DNA from: Eremophila alpestris peregrina
Taxonomy: Eukaryota > Chordata > Aves > Passeriformes > Alaudidae
DNA: 64,000 nt
Direction of reading: 5' to 3'
Assembly (NCBI GenBank): GCA_009792885.1
Contig: WMCF01000059.1
Span: 2,570,558 to 2,634,557, forward strand
Shown here piece after piece: positions 20,597-32,956 of the stretch (positions are counted from its first letter, which is position 1; each line of letters begins with the position of its first letter). The notes under the pieces were generated by a model. It ran no database searches, was not told where the DNA came from, and worked only from the letters and a program-made list of their open reading frames with translations. The position numbers were made by a program, and so were the translations under genes.

Positions 20597-23500
20597 CTAT
20601 TTCCTCTCATTTGACCTGGAGCGACTGAAGGACAACAGGTAAGGTTAGGATCAGGTGTCAGGAGCAGCAGATTTTCCTTTAAGCCCCCCAGCCACCATCA
20701 GCAGGTGGTATTTAGTAATTTAAAAAAACACTCTTCATGTAGTAAAACAATATTTTGTTGTTTAAGGTGAAGAATCTCCTATGACACAGAAAGTCATTTT
20801 TACACTGACTCAGAACACACAAACACTGAAGGCTCTCCTTACCTGCGAGACCTGGAGAAGGAGCGAGAAGGCTTGTGGTTCCTCTCCCGTGAGAGTGATC
20901 TCTCTCTTCTTCTGTCTCTGGAGAGGGACCTGGCACAGATCACAACACCACATCATCAGAGCAAAGCTTCATCAGGCCAGGGAGCCTCCCTGAGGAGCTT
21001 TCAGGAGTGAAGGTTTTAACTATTCAACCAGGGGAAACCTGTTACCCATGCTGCTGTTAACCCTTTCTGGAGGGAAGAATAATCAGCCTGAGCCAACAGC
21101 TCATCATGTGCTGTAAACAGGCATGCAATACTTTGCAGAAAGTTTTTGTTGTTTTTTTTTTTTGCAGAATCTCACCTAATCACATTTTGATTTATGGCTG
21201 GACTCAATCTTAAAGGTCTTTTACCACCTCAGGGCTCAATGATTCTATGCTCACAGTATCTGTGAGAGAGTAGCAGATTAACATTTGAACTTTGGGGGAA
21301 ACTGGCAGAAGACCCCAGGCAGAGCTACAGAATGGAAATTATTTCCATTCTCAGTATCCTTCCACTGCAATCCCTGGAATCTCAAACAGCTCAGTAATTC
21401 CAGGCAAGCAATGTGACTAAAGCAAATCTGTTTCTCTTTTACCAAATTACTGACTGAACAGCCCATGCATGGAGCTGTTTTGGGCTGTTCTTTCCAACCC
21501 TCCAGGCTGGAGCAGGGATGGGATTCGTACCTGCTGCGGCTCCGGGAAAAGCTTCTCCTTCGTGGTGATCTAGAACCAGAAAACAAAATGTGAGCCACTT
21601 TATCCATTCTTTGAGCTTTAATGGGGTGAGGCATTTCCCAACTTGTCAAACTCACTGTTGGGCCCAGGGAACATGCCAAGAATAACTGGCATCCACCATC
21701 CAGTAAAAGGCATGGAAAGATTAGGCAGTAAAACCAAGCTCAGTGTGAACAGCACGTTTCCAACCACGAATTCACTTAACTAAGAACGCGTCAGAGCAGA
21801 GTTGTCCAATGCAACACTTTCCATTTCAACTAAATACACTGCCCAGAACACCACACCAAAGTCCCACAGGTGGTTCCAAAAAAAAAAAAAAAATAGCACA
21901 GAGCAAATGTTTTGGAACCCATGCAAGCCAAAAAGGTCCATAACAAGACATAAGAGATATCAAGTGGGAAAAAAAAAAAAGTGAAAATGCGCTCAGTGTC
22001 AATATTGATAATGCCATTAAGTGCTACATTAGAACTGCATATCTGTGATTGTAATTTTTAATGCTATAGAGTGTGTTTAGACTATTTTCTTATTAAAAAA
22101 TAAAAATTTAAAAATATAACCTTAGCTCGGCCCAGTTCATCCCAAAAAGTAATTGTTTTTAAGTTTTGAAAACTGTTAGTAAAACCATTTAAAGGTGATA
22201 GGATTTTTTTTTCTGGCAAGGAAAAGCTACATTTGTTAGAGCTTTATTAAAAATTTAGTTTGGCATCTCACATGCAAATATCCTGGTTTTTACATTATTC
22301 ACAGTGTAAGAGCTTTCATATCACCCTTAAAAGTTTTCTCAAGCAACATATGTACGTTACCACTCAATTATGCACAGCCAGCCTTTGATTGAGAAAAGTA
22401 ATTACTTATAAGCCGCTTACTCCTTATTTTAACCAGCAGTAAACTGTATAAGCAGGAAAAACTTACAAGTCTTTGGTTTCAACAAGCTAGAAATGGTGAG
22501 GTGAGGCTGCCGGACTGACTGCCAAGAAGAATTTGCTGAAAAGGTTTTGCCAGATGTTGCGTTGTATTTAGTTGGTTGGCGAAGGGGGTGTTGTGGATTT
22601 TTCCTGCTTTTTTGTTAGCCGAAGGCTGCTGCTGTAGTTGTTGTGAAGACATTTGGTAAATAAACAGCTGAGCTGATTGGCCGGGAATGTGTGGGCGGTC
22701 GAGGTGGCTGCTGCCGATTTGGTTAAGGTTGGAGAGAAGGCTGAGAGAAAACAGCATGCTCGGGAACCAAAGGGCGGTGCAACCTGACGACTGGCCATGC
22801 CTGGGTCATGTGAAACGACACCAGCCAAGCTGCATGGGGCGCGCTGGTCACATGACGCTGAAAGGGCTAGTTGGCTGGCTAATGCAGACTCAGAGGGTGG
22901 TGAGAAGAGACATGATGGTGACTCTGTAACGGGTTCATTTTTATTAATAGATGGACCAAAAAAGCATAAAAAAAATGAAAAACAAGCCATCAGTACAACC
23001 ATCTATTAGCTAACAAATACTCCTAATGTGTTATTTTTTTTTTCAACAGCAAAAGTGTAAGCTCGAAACCCTGGCTCGGGAGGACTTCACTCACCTGCCA
23101 CAGGTAAATTCAGTCCTGTAAAAACCACGGTGCACACTTAAACTGCCAGACAAACTAGTCTGGGTCCAAGAATGTGCCAGTTCCCAAAAATCCTGCCAAT
23201 ATGCTAGAGCTGGGTTTCCAAACCTCAAGTGACAGGATTGTCACAAGATGCTTTATTTCCATGCTAACACTAAAGTGTCAAGATTCCAGATGTTTAGAGC
23301 AACTGTTAATCTATTATTAAACAGCTGCCTGCTTGGGAAGTATTTAAGTTCTGCAAACAAAGTCAAAAAACCCATTGGTATGGAAATGCTAAACTGCTGT
23401 ATGTCATGTTCTGCCATTATGGAGTAAAGGAAAGGAACAGCCTAAGTTGAAGTATGGGGAAGAAAGGGAAAGTGTGACTAGAAGATGAGCAGGTTTTAGG

Positions 23501-24995
23501 AGGAAGGAGGATAAGCCCAGGACAGAGGACACTGACTACCAACTGCACAGTCACCTAAGGACAAAAGCCAACAACATTCAACACAACTCAAGTTCACCTC
23601 GATTTTGTGGGGGGGCGGGGGGAGGGGGGGTTGATTTTGTTTGTTTTTTTTTTTTTTTTTAGCATTTGTCATTTCCGAATCATGATCAGATAGATGAACG
23701 TCATCCATCAACATGCCTTTAACAAGCCTGCTCCTAGGATGCTACGTGGTAACTGTGCCAAGAGCTGTAGGATTGTGCTGTGCCCAGGTACCTGCGCCGA
23801 GGAGGGGGACTTCTCCTGCGATAGTCATCCCGAGGGCGCCGGCCCCACGACGGAGGGGGACCGCGGTTCCGACTCCGCTTCTCCCCGTTGGAGAGCTCCA
23901 CACGGACACGACAGCCACACAGGGTTCTGGGGAGAGAGGGTGACGCTGGTTAGCATTTCCAGGGAAAAGGCAGCATGGAGTAAAGCATACACAATCCAGA
24001 AAAGGGAAGAATCAAAGCACAGTGCCTGAAGTCAGCTCCAGCATGACTGCGGGAGACCCCTTCCTGGAAGTGTCCAAGGCCAGGCTGAACAGGGCTTGGA
24101 GCAACCTGATCTATCTAGTGGTAGGTGTCCCTGCCCATAGCAGAGGGTGGAACTGCACGGGCTTCCAGCCCAAACCATTCTGTGATTCTTTGGCAGACAA
24201 AAGGTTTGGCTGCTTCTCAAAACTGCTGTGCCAGTAAAGCAGGCAGGGAAAGAGCAAAGGAGAGTCTCCATAGTCAGTTTTACCTCTTTATAGAAACACA
24301 CCATCTGCAATTTAATTAACATACACAAAGAGATGCGAGTAATTTCTAACTTGGGAGTTCAAAATGTGACGTGCAAAATTAATCATTACAATGTTTTCAT
24401 TAAGGAGGGCAGGGTTAGATGGGACATTGGGAAGGATTATTCTTCCCTGTAAGGGTAGGGTGGCCTTACAAAAGCTGTGGCTATCCCTGAATCCTTGGAA
24501 GTGTCCAAGGCCAGGTTGGATGGGGCTTGGAGCAGCCCGGGATGGTGGGAAGGTGTCCCTGCTCATAGGGAGGATGGGACTGGATGAGCTTTGGGGGCCC
24601 CTCCAGCCCAAACCATTCCGGGATTCTATTGCTGCACTATAGGAACACCCTTATAGTACCATATAAATAAATAGTGTATAGGAAATGTGTCAAGACTTTA
24701 GTCCTGCAGTTTAAGCTTTACAATTTAAAACCGTACCACTCCTACAACAGCTCATATTTTGACCAGCCAAATACACAAGCACATTTTACCTTCCATCTAG
24801 TTCTCTTACTGCATCAGCTGCATCTCGGGGATCTTCAAACTCCACAAAAGCAAAGCCAGGAGGATTTCTCGCCACCCATACACTGCGCAGTGGTCCATAG
24901 TAGCCAAAAGCTCGCTCTAATTCCGTTTTGTTGCCATTGTTTCCAAGGTTACCCACATAGACCTTGCAGTCCAGCGGACAAGAGTCACGATGCAT
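20597..24995 (-). CDS. SRSF3: Serine/arginine-rich splicing factor 3
   Basis: CDS exons are 24995-24790, 23926-23792, 21569-21531, 20929-20843 and 20624-20597. They total 495 nt for 164 aa, the length of human SRSF3. Every junction has GT/AG sites and keeps frame. Residues 1-83 form one RRM with RNP2 KVYVGNL (11-17) and RNP1 GFAFVEF (about 48-54). Residues from about 86 are the RS domain of SR/RS dipeptides ending SNERK. The protein binds pyrimidine-rich RNA, defines exons, couples splicing to NXF1-dependent export and shuttles from nuclear speckles. The translated sequence looks essentially unchanged from mammals. A 457-nt alternative exon between CDS exons 2 and 3 carries an in-frame stop and is annotated separately. 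The 5' exon (about 25736-25838) is noncoding, and the ATG lies 2 nt inside its exon. Confidence 0.98.
21194..21249 (+). mobile_element. Short CR1 3'-end fragment in SRSF3 intron
   Basis: GGCTGGACTCAATCTTAAAGG, TCTTTTACCACC and AATGATTCTATG match a CR1 terminus, antisense to SRSF3. Confidence 0.8.
22467..22923 (-). promoter_or_regulatory. SRSF3: SRSF3 poison cassette exon
   Basis: On the minus strand the acceptor CCCGTTACAG|AGTCACC and the donor GACTT|GTAAGT delimit 457 nt inside the intron between CDS exons 2 and 3. Spliced to the upstream exon it adds [11 protein letters not shown] and then a TGA at 22892-22890, far ahead of the last junction, which predicts nonsense-mediated decay. Human SRSF3 has an ultraconserved alternative exon of about this size that SRSF3 protein itself activates to limit its own level. 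Position, size and truncated tail all agree. The wider block 22440-22930 is probably conserved too. Confidence 0.9.
23609..23661 (-). repeat. C-run/A-run tract in SRSF3 intron ahead of the poison exon
   Basis: The plus strand has 22 bases of nearly pure G (23609-23630, broken by one C and one A), a short TTGATTTTG spacer and 17 T (23644-23660). In the SRSF3 pre-mRNA this reads as an A run and then a C run, about 700 nt upstream of the poison-exon acceptor. The G strand can form a quadruplex. C-runs are ligands of PCBP proteins. Confidence 0.7.
24055..24192 (+). mobile_element. CR1 retroposon fragment in SRSF3 intron
   Basis: CCTGGAAGTGTCCAAGGCCAG, GGTGTCCCTGCCCATAGC and CCATTCTGTGATTCTTTG identify a CR1 3' end in plus orientation, antisense to SRSF3. 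Confidence 0.92.
24426..24630 (+). mobile_element. CR1 retroposon fragment in SRSF3 intron
   Basis: GAAGTGTCCAAGGCCAGGTT, GGATGGGGCTTGGAGCAGCC and CCATTCCGGGATTCTATTG mark a second CR1 3' end in the same intron and orientation, ending about 160 bases from the first coding exon. Confidence 0.92.
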
Positions 24996-25735
24996 TGCTA
25001 GGACAAGAAAAAAGTTCACATATATTCAGCGCACGTGTTCGTTTACTTCCAAGGGAAGTCATGCTATTAGCTGCTTCCCCCTGAAACTTCAGCAGTGATA
25101 CGTTCTGATGGAGACATTGTTTGGAAGGGGCAGGCGGGGCGGGAGAAGACTGTTAAAACCCAACAAAAGAGAGCTGCTATGCTGCACTGTGATTAAAATT
25201 CCTTATTTCGGGGAATTTCGTTTACTTTTACGGTTTAGATTTGAGGGGGGGAGGTCCCTGCGCCCCTCTTCCTGTTTAGCGCAGGGGGCTCTGCAGAGGG
25301 CGCTGCGCGGGGGAGGCTCCATTGTTCCCGGATCGGGATTAGGATCGGGGCGATCCGCGCACGAACGGGGGGCGCAGCGCCATCTCCCGCGGACAACGCC
25401 TGGGGATTCGCTCCGCAGAGGCTCCTCGGAGCGGCGTGAGGGACCAGCGCTGCCACCGGCGGGCGGGACGCCGCCACACCCGCCCCCGCGGCTCCCGCCC
25501 CGCCGCGCACGCCGCGGGGAGCAGGCCGAGAACGGGCTCCTCCCAGCAAGCCGCGGCCTCCCCGCCGTCTGCCCGCCCGGCTCCGCTCAGGGCCGCGGCA
25601 GCCGCCGCCCCGGGCCCGGCGTTACAAAATGGCGGCTGCTCTTTGTTCGCCGCCGCCGCCGCTCGCATCCGCCCTGCCGGGCACCGGGACCGCGGCTGCC
25701 GCCTCCCCCCCGCCCTCCGAGGCGAAGATCCTCAC

Positions 25736-25990
25736 CGGTGCTGAGAGGGAGGGCGCGCCAAGGGAGCCCGCGCTAAACTCAGCCGACTCGACCCTCAGCG
25801 AGACCCCAGCTCCGCTTTCCCTCACTGGACAAAATGGCGGCCGGTAACGGCCCCGCCCGTTGTTATATAGTGCGAGTCCTCGCCCACGTGATGCTAGGCA
25901 ACAGCGAATCAGCGCGTGCCGTTGCGCTGATTGACAGGCGGCGTCACGGCGCGCGCGCGGGTGGGCGGGATCCTGGCGCTAATGGCGGGA
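25736..25990 (-). promoter_or_regulatory. SRSF3: SRSF3 promoter and noncoding first exon
   Basis: A TATA-like ACTATATAAC (25870-25861, minus) stands about 25 bases upstream of a predicted start near 25838. The first exon would run to the donor CACCG|GTGAGG at 25736 and is noncoding. A YY1-type GCCGCCATTTT overlaps the start (25844-25833) and recurs at about 25637. A CACGTG E-box is at 25885-25890, with a GGGCGGGG GC box and ATTG (CCAAT core) motifs further out. The surrounding 25.3-26.0 kb is a CpG island. Confidence 0.7.
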
Positions 25991-27972
25991 GCGCTGAGGC
26001 GGCCCCGCCCGGGCCCTGGGATCGGTAACAGACCCAGAACTGTTGTTTTTCCGGCTAATATGAAAAATAAAGTTTAATTTCCTTGTGTCTCTGGCCCGGT
26101 GAGGTCCGTCCATGTAGGGTTTGCATTTATGAACGCTTCAGTTCTCCCAGAACCATTTCTCCCTCTGAGCTTTTAAATGTGTGCTGAGCAAACTGCTGCA
26201 AGCCAGAGTTTTTGGTAAACTTTATGTCCAGACTTTGCTTACTGAGGCACAAAGGACGGAACTGAATTCTTTTTCTAAGTGCTTGAAAAAACGAGAGGAT
26301 TTGAATGGAGGAGTTTTAGTTACAGAGTGGTGTTGATGTGCTTTGCCAAACTCTCATTCGTACCTGATATTTGTATATACAACATGGGTTGTAACCTCTC
26401 ATTAAAGAATTAACTTGCTCCAAAGGGGTTGCCTTAGATAACAAACCTGATTTTGGTTATCAGGTAATATAAGAAACCCACCCAGGGCTGTTGCTGAAAT
26501 AACCTCCCAAAAAGCTCATTGATAGCCAGGCTGGGTTTAATCCAGACTTCAACTGTTTGCCATGGGCCAGAGAAGACAAATTTATCTGATACAGGTATAA
26601 TTAATAATACTTTAAATAGTATCATACACAAAAAGCATTTTGAGTACAAATTAATGCTCGTTGACTCTGCTTGCTGAGCAGGAACTGTGCAGAGGATGGG
26701 GTGTCCTTGTCTACCAGAATTCCAGAAACCCAACTGGAATTAAAAACAACCAGCTGATATAATTAACTGGAATTTTCAAAAAATTTTGGCAGCATCCCCC
26801 ATTATTTTTAAGAGCTTTTTCTCAGTAAAATCCTCCAAGGGTCAAAACTGGCCAAGGAACAGAAACACAACAACGATTTTGAGATAATGAATGCTCCAAA
26901 GTATCTTTATTGTGTGTACAGTTATCTGGGAGCTACCTTTCTTTAATTAAGGAAATTTAATTCATTGTAATCTAAATTAGCTGATGGCTAATTTCCTGAG
27001 GCAACACAAACAAAGGAAATAATTTGAAGGTTGGTGCTGTTCACTTTGTGACTTCTTTGAGACAGTGATTTCCAGCACTCACCTCCCTTCTCCAGGGGGG
27101 TTTGCAGCATTCCTAGACCCTCCTCACATCACATAATGTACATTTCAAATATCATTTAAGTTTTGCAATAATGGATATTAAAAAAAAAACAACCAAACAA
27201 AAGAAACCTGAACAAATACTAGAGAGCAACTTGGATAACCTTGTAATCCTAACAGAACTTTTAATTTATTACCAAAGTTACACATGATATATGAAGATAA
27301 TTCCAGGTGACAGACTTGGGAACAAAGGATTTATTCAGAAGTCAGTTCACCTGCTGCAAAGCAAACAGAGCACTCAGCACTCACCTAGGACATGTTACCA
27401 GCTCTATTCAAACACTCCTTCCCTGGGGTTAAACCTGCCACCACATTTTATAAATCACAGTCCACAAACATAATCCATTTTCAGTTTGCTTTTGGCATTA
27501 TTCAGAAACTAAACATGGCCCATCACTGGGACACAAGGCAGAGGTCAGAGTGCTCAGCCAAATTCCCAGAGCCAGGGTTGGGATGTACCAGCACAGCCAC
27601 ACAACACTTGTGTCATTCCAAAGTCAGCAGCTTGATTGTCCTCCCAAAACTGGACCCAACCAGCCCTCTGGATGTCACACATATGTGGAAGCTTTGTGCT
27701 GCATTACTCCCCTCCTTCTTCCAAGTTTGTGAGTGTTTGGGAAATCCTGCTGCATTGCACTCACTGGCTTTTACCACTTGTATCCAATATCATTGGTTAA
27801 ATGTTTTATAACACCCCCAGACCAGGATCCAAGACCACACTGATCTGGAGTAAGGTGTTCTAGTCAAACTGTTGTCAGGGTTTCTGAGATTTCAGTCTCA
27901 CAGAGGAAAATGAACACGTTCTAGACATTATGATTTTGAAGAAACATCAGCTGTGTGAGCCAAACTTAAGGG

Positions 27973-28097
27973 ATCACAGAACCACAGAATATCCTGAGCT
28001 GGAAAGGACCCACAACAACCATCACCATTCTACTCCTGGCCCCCAAAATCCCACCATGTGACTGAGAGCATTGTCCAAGCACTCCTGGAGCTCTGGA
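27973..28097 (-). mobile_element. CR1 fragment, older subfamily
   Basis: GATCACAGAACCACAGAATA, GAGCTGGAAAGGACCCACAA and CCCACCATGTGACTGAGAGC resemble the reverse complement of an older CR1 3' end. Confidence 0.8.
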
Positions 28098-29780
28098 TAC
28101 CTCAGGAGACTGATAATATTTACTGGAGAATACTTGTATCTGCAAGAGGATCTCTTAGAGCTGCTCCTCAAGCAAAACCAGACACCAGCAAAACCAGTTA
28201 TTTAGTGGCACGGTTCTGCCCACAGAAAGGCCTTTTGCTGAGAAATGTCATTGCTTGAACACAAGAGGAACTGGTGGAGGGGACACATCTTCAGTCAGAA
28301 TCTGACTGCACACAGGCACATCTGAGCCTGCTGCTGTGAGGTTCCTGTGGATTCACCCCATTTCCACATCCTGCCCATCAGCCAGCCCTGCTGAAGGCTG
28401 TTTTCTGAAGAAACACAGACTTACACAAGCCTGATCTTTAGATATATTTCAGTGTGTGAGCTTATTCCCACACACTCTTCTGTTTGCAGGATACAATTCC
28501 CTTATTTCCTCACTTTTAAAACATATTTTTACACTGTGAAAGCTTTTATCTCTACCTCAGACTTCATGTAAAGAGAGAGTGGAACAGCAGGCTGTAATTT
28601 ATGTATCATGGACCTAGTGTAAGACACAGCACCAAGCAGGGGCACAGCATGTCCCCAAGACTCAGCACTTGGGGATTAATTAGTGTGATGTTTCTTTCTT
28701 GGATGACATTTAATTGCTCATCCTTCACCCTCACCTTTCAAGGTGTGAAGCTTCTGTCATTGCTTAGAAGAAGAACCCACTTGGGGTCTCATGTCTAAGC
28801 TATTGGCACCACATTGACATTTCTCTTGCAGGGGCAGATCCCAGAGAGTTCCTTTTCATGGAGACAGGGCCCATGGCACTGGGACACATCCCAGATTTTA
28901 CCCAGGTGAGGTCCTCAGGAGACTTCTGCAACACTGTGGATAAGCTCAGAGAGCTCAGTGGGTGTTACAGAAGCAGCAAAAGGGACTCAAGGCTTTGTCT
29001 CAGCTTCACCTGAATTTGTTTTGCACACATAAAATGTTCCATCTGGAGACTATTTTGGGCAGAAAAGAGAATCAGCCCCAGGCTTGGCTTCAGGATAAGT
29101 TTCGGAGGACAAAACACCCTTGCTACCATGTTCAGACAGAGCTGTGAGTCCCAAGAGCTTCTGTAGATCTGGCTTGAAATCAGAAAATGGAAAATGAAAA
29201 CAGTGAGCCTGAGTCACGGCTGTTCAGCTCTAATTTTAATTCCCTGGAAGATGGGAGTTTTCTCTGGAATGACGCAGTACATCATGCATAGGGGCCAGGA
29301 TTTCAAACTGCTCCTGGAATAGTTTGCCTCCCTTCCAAATGGAATTGCTGGCATCTCTCCAGATGACACAGGACTATCCCCAGCAGCAAGGAGGTGACAC
29401 AGAAGAGCTAAAAGCATCCAGGGGGAAGAGAAGCCTGGAACCCAGTCCTGGGAGCTGAACTTCACCTCTTGGAATGGTTATGGGTCTGCTGACTCCCTCC
29501 CCGGGGACAGAGAGCTGGTGATGCCCCTGCAGCACCTCGAGTGCAGGTGCGATGGTGCCAACATCTCGTGGTTTGCTGGGAGGTGTCATTTCCTCCCATG
29601 TCTGAGTGAGGAAGGGCAAACATCCCCTCGGCAGCTGCTGCTTCCCCGGCAGCCCAGGGCAGCTCTATTTACCGGGAGTGCGGTCAGAGCGTTTCCTCTC
29701 GGCAGGGCGGTGCCCGGCTTTCCACTCACGGCACAGCAGCTCGCAGCGTTTCGGGTCTGTTGGGCTAAGAGCAGTAAGGG

Positions 29781-29832
29781 AAAAAAAAAAAAAAAAAAAA
29801 AAACAAACCCACAACTCAATAATAATAATAAT
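29781..29832. repeat. Poly-A run with adjacent AAT microsatellite
   Basis: A run of 23 A (29781-29803) is followed after 14 bases by an (AAT)n array at about 29818-29832. The run is prone to length polymorphism and could be the remnant of a retroposed tail, but no source sequence is recognisable upstream. Confidence 0.8.
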
Positions 29833-31786
29833 TTAAAAAAGAGTTGATGTTTTCGTCAGGGAAGCAGGAAGACTTTTGGTGCCCACCCTCCTGTTACTGG
29901 TGAGTAACAAGGAACAGTACACGGAAAAAATTCCTCAGGTCTCTCAGCCCATCTCCTTACAGATAGAGGATCCCTTTGATGCACACAGCCTTTGCTTAAG
30001 TAAGTTTTCAGATCCCAGGCCCGAGGATCCCCCTTACCCTAACGAGGCTATTTGCACATTTGCTTTGCTTTCTGTTCCCTCCCCCAGTTCCTTCTTCCCC
30101 CTCAGCTGGGCCTCCAGGCTTTCTCTTCCCTTTTTCTTTCAAGCTCTGTGGCAGGCCGTATTCCCTTCCTCCCCCACCTGGCTCCCCGGGGAAAGGACTG
30201 GAAAGCAAAACAAAAGAATCACTCCCTGGGAAACTTTAATTGGCACAACCCTGCTGCTCCAAAACTCCCGCTGAAGGTGAGGGAACAGCGAAAGCCCCTC
30301 CCATGCAGAGACCAGGAAAAGGCGGAGGAAGGGAGCGAAGGCTTTGAAGTCAAGGATAAAACCTTTGAAGGCTCCAAGAATGCTGCGAGGGAGGCCCCAA
30401 GGGGACCAAGCTCTGCTCAGCCCCAATCCCTCGTTACCTCCCCGGCAGAACGGGCTCCTGCTCCACTCTGCACTGCTCAGGGCTCTCACAGAGGTTAACT
30501 CATCCCAGCTAAAAATATCACCTGGGTGTGCTGGTGGTACAATTTCCCCCGTGACATTATCACTGACCCTATTACAGATGGGAACATTTCCTCCTAGGTG
30601 TGTGGCTGGAGTGTATGATTGACACATTTTATGTTTTCTTTAGAAAAAATGTATCTCTCATGGACACAGGGTAACCCTGGCTCAGTGCGACCTCAGGGAG
30701 ATGTCACAAAGTGATGACCATGGTTATCCTGACTTCCTAGTCCGTGGGTGGAAGGACATGGCCAGTGGAAGGGCAGTGTGGTGTGACCTCCAGAATGTTC
30801 TCCAAGTGCCCCTGTCCTGATCCCACGTTGCCATCTCTGCTTGTGGTCACTCAGTTGACGTTTTTCCAGTGGAGATGCCGATAACTGCATCTGATGAAAG
30901 CCCATTGTACACTGGAGACTGGAAAAGTTCATGGATGAATTGTCCCAGATGTTTTACACAGGACTTGGGTCAATGCTTATTAATCCTTGAAGATGTTACC
31001 AAGGGATCCACAGCGGATAATTTGGTATAACCACAGAGTAAGTGCTGCCCTGGAGACTCAGACGTGAATCCAGGCCCTGATCTACCAATATTTAATGAAT
31101 GTCAGCTTTAATTGTTGACACACTCTAATGGGTGACACTCTCCTTAACAATCAGGACTCAGGTAATGAAATCAGGAACGTTTATTGGGTGTCTCAGACGT
31201 AGCAGGGCTCAGACAAGCTGCCTTGAGGAACATAATGAGGAGCAATTTGGTGTCCACGGAAGCTGTGAGAACAGACAAGGCAGTGAAGCCCTGCAAGGGT
31301 CCAGTCTGTGCAGGACAATTTGTCTGCATCCACCTCAGCCTGGTTTTATCAGGAACACAGCCCTGTGCCTATGGGAAAGGAATCCATGCCTTCAGAAAAC
31401 ACTCAGCAAATGATCTTTCCAATCTTCCCAAGGAATTGCTCCTCAGAGATGACAAATACATTCACTGCCTTCCACTTTGAGAAGCAGGAACTGGTGCTCT
31501 TAAGTAGTTTCAGCCTAATGATCCAGCCACATCCTGAGTATCCAAATTCTACTGAAATTACCTGTTTAGAGATCATATAGTGAATATAAAACCTTGTGTG
31601 GCATCAGCTTGCAGGGTTTCAAAACATATCAGAATTTGACTTTTTGCCTGTACTATTATTTGCACTTTAATTGTTGAATGAGTTTCCCCCATTTTCCAAG
31701 ATTTCAAACAGATTTCTTCACTGTACAATCAAGAGATTTAAATTAAATTTGTACTGAATGTAAAAATCCAGTGGGATTTTATTTAG

Positions 31787-31940
31787 GTTGCCCAGAGAAG
31801 CTGTGGCTGCCCCATCCCTGGAAGTGTCCAAGGCCAGGTTGGACAGGGCTTGGAACAACCTGGGATGGTGAAAGGTGTCCCTGTCCATGGCAGAGGGTGG
31901 GATGGTGGGCTTTAGGGGCCCTTCCTGGGATTTTATTATG
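31787..31940 (+). mobile_element. CR1 retroposon fragment
   Basis: GTTGCCCAGAGAAGCTGTGG, GAAGTGTCCAAGGCCAGGTT and GGTGTCCCTGTCCATGGC identify a CR1 3' end. The tail is degraded (GGGATTTTATTATG). Confidence 0.9.
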
Positions 31941-31976
31941 TACCAGCTCCTGAGATTTTCTGTGAGTAACTTGAAC

Positions 31977-32440
31977 TTGCTTCAACATGTCCAGAGGAGG
32001 GAAACAAGGCTGGTGAAGGGCTTGGAACACAAGCCCAATGAAGAAAGGCTAAGTGAGCTGGGGATGTTTGGCCTGGAAAAAAAGAGATTCAGGGGTGACC
32101 TTATTACTCTCTAGAACTCCCTGAAGGGTGGCTGTAGTCAGGTTGGTGTTGGTCTCTGTCAGGCAACTACTGACAGAACAAGAGGACAAAGCCTTAAGCT
32201 GTGCCAGGGAAAGTTTACGTTGGATGTCAGAAAAAAATTCTTGACTGAATGAGTGATGGAAGGATGGAATCATCTGCTCAGGGAAGTGGTGGAGCCACCA
32301 TCCCTGGATGTGCTTACAAAAAGCTTGGACATGGCACTCAGTGCTGTGGTTTTGTTGATGAGGAGGTGTTGGGTCATAGGCTGGACAAGATGATCTTACA
32401 GGTGTTTTCCAACCTACTTGATTCAGTGATTCTGTGATTA
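31977..32440 (+). mobile_element. CR1 retroposon, about 460 bp
   Basis: A separate CR1 copy with AACATGTCCAGAGGAGGG, GAAGGGCTTGGAACACAAG, TTGGATGTCAGAAAAAAATT and a final TTCAGTGATTCTGTGATT. It ends about 410 bases upstream of the TATA box of the PTH-like gene. Confidence 0.93.
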
Positions 32441-32849
32441 ACAGGGTTTTGCTGACTGTACATTGCAGGGGTCACCAGTACTGTTAATTTAGATTCCTCT
32501 TACCCAGCTCAGGGTCCCACACCTGAGCTATAAGGGCAGGAAAGGAAGAAAATCTGTTTCCACACCAGAGACACTTTTCCTGGTCAGCCTTGGAACAGCT
32601 GAACATCCCCTGTCCATCATCTTGGGGCACAGGAAAGCTGTGTTAGAATCAAAAGTTCCCACAAAACAGGAGAGACTGCAAAGGAAGAAGAAACTGCCTG
32701 CAAAGCTGTGATCTCCTCCTTAGTCACAGCTGAATATTTTAAAATCCGAGATTTATTATTGCTGGAGCTGTCTCATTTCCCTGGCACAGAGTCTTAGTCA
32801 CAGAGTGCTGTGGAGCCCATTCCCATTGTTCCTGAGCTCTCTGGGCTGC

Positions 32850-32956
32850 TATAAAAGGTGGTCAAGGGCACTCAGTGTCTCTGCACTGGAGCATCACCAC
32901 GGGGCTGGCAGGAGACTGCAGGTCAGGACTTCACTGGGATCCAAACATCACCATCA
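32850..32956 (+). promoter_or_regulatory. TATA promoter and noncoding exon 1 of the PTH-like gene
   Basis: TATAAAAG at 32850-32857 is a strong TATA box. A start about 30 bases on would be near 32880. The first exon would then be about 77 nt, ending at the near-perfect donor CCATCA|GTAAGT (exon end 32956). It contains no ATG, so it is 5'UTR. A TATA-driven noncoding first exon suits a tissue-restricted hormone gene. Confidence 0.75.

Larger units (their letters stand above)
26000..32845. other. Intergenic region between SRSF3 and the PTH-like gene
   Basis: No coding gene is recognised. Content is AT-rich single-copy sequence, CR1 copies at 27.97, 31.79 and 31.98 kb, and the A/AAT tract at 29.78 kb. 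Isolated minus-strand AATAAA hexamers (for example TTTATT on plus near 26900, 27330 and 31173) could mark 3' ends of noncoding transcripts, but no linked exons are evident. Confidence 0.55.

Noticed and set aside
22568..23002. 145-aa minus-strand open frame inside SRSF3
   Set aside because: It lies largely within the SRSF3 poison exon in a different frame from the spliced message. The exon is explained by nonsense-mediated autoregulation.
31100..31560. Possible retroviral or LTR-like segment with TTTATT and open frames
   Set aside because: No terminal repeats, primer-binding site, polypurine tract or viral protein similarity could be seen.
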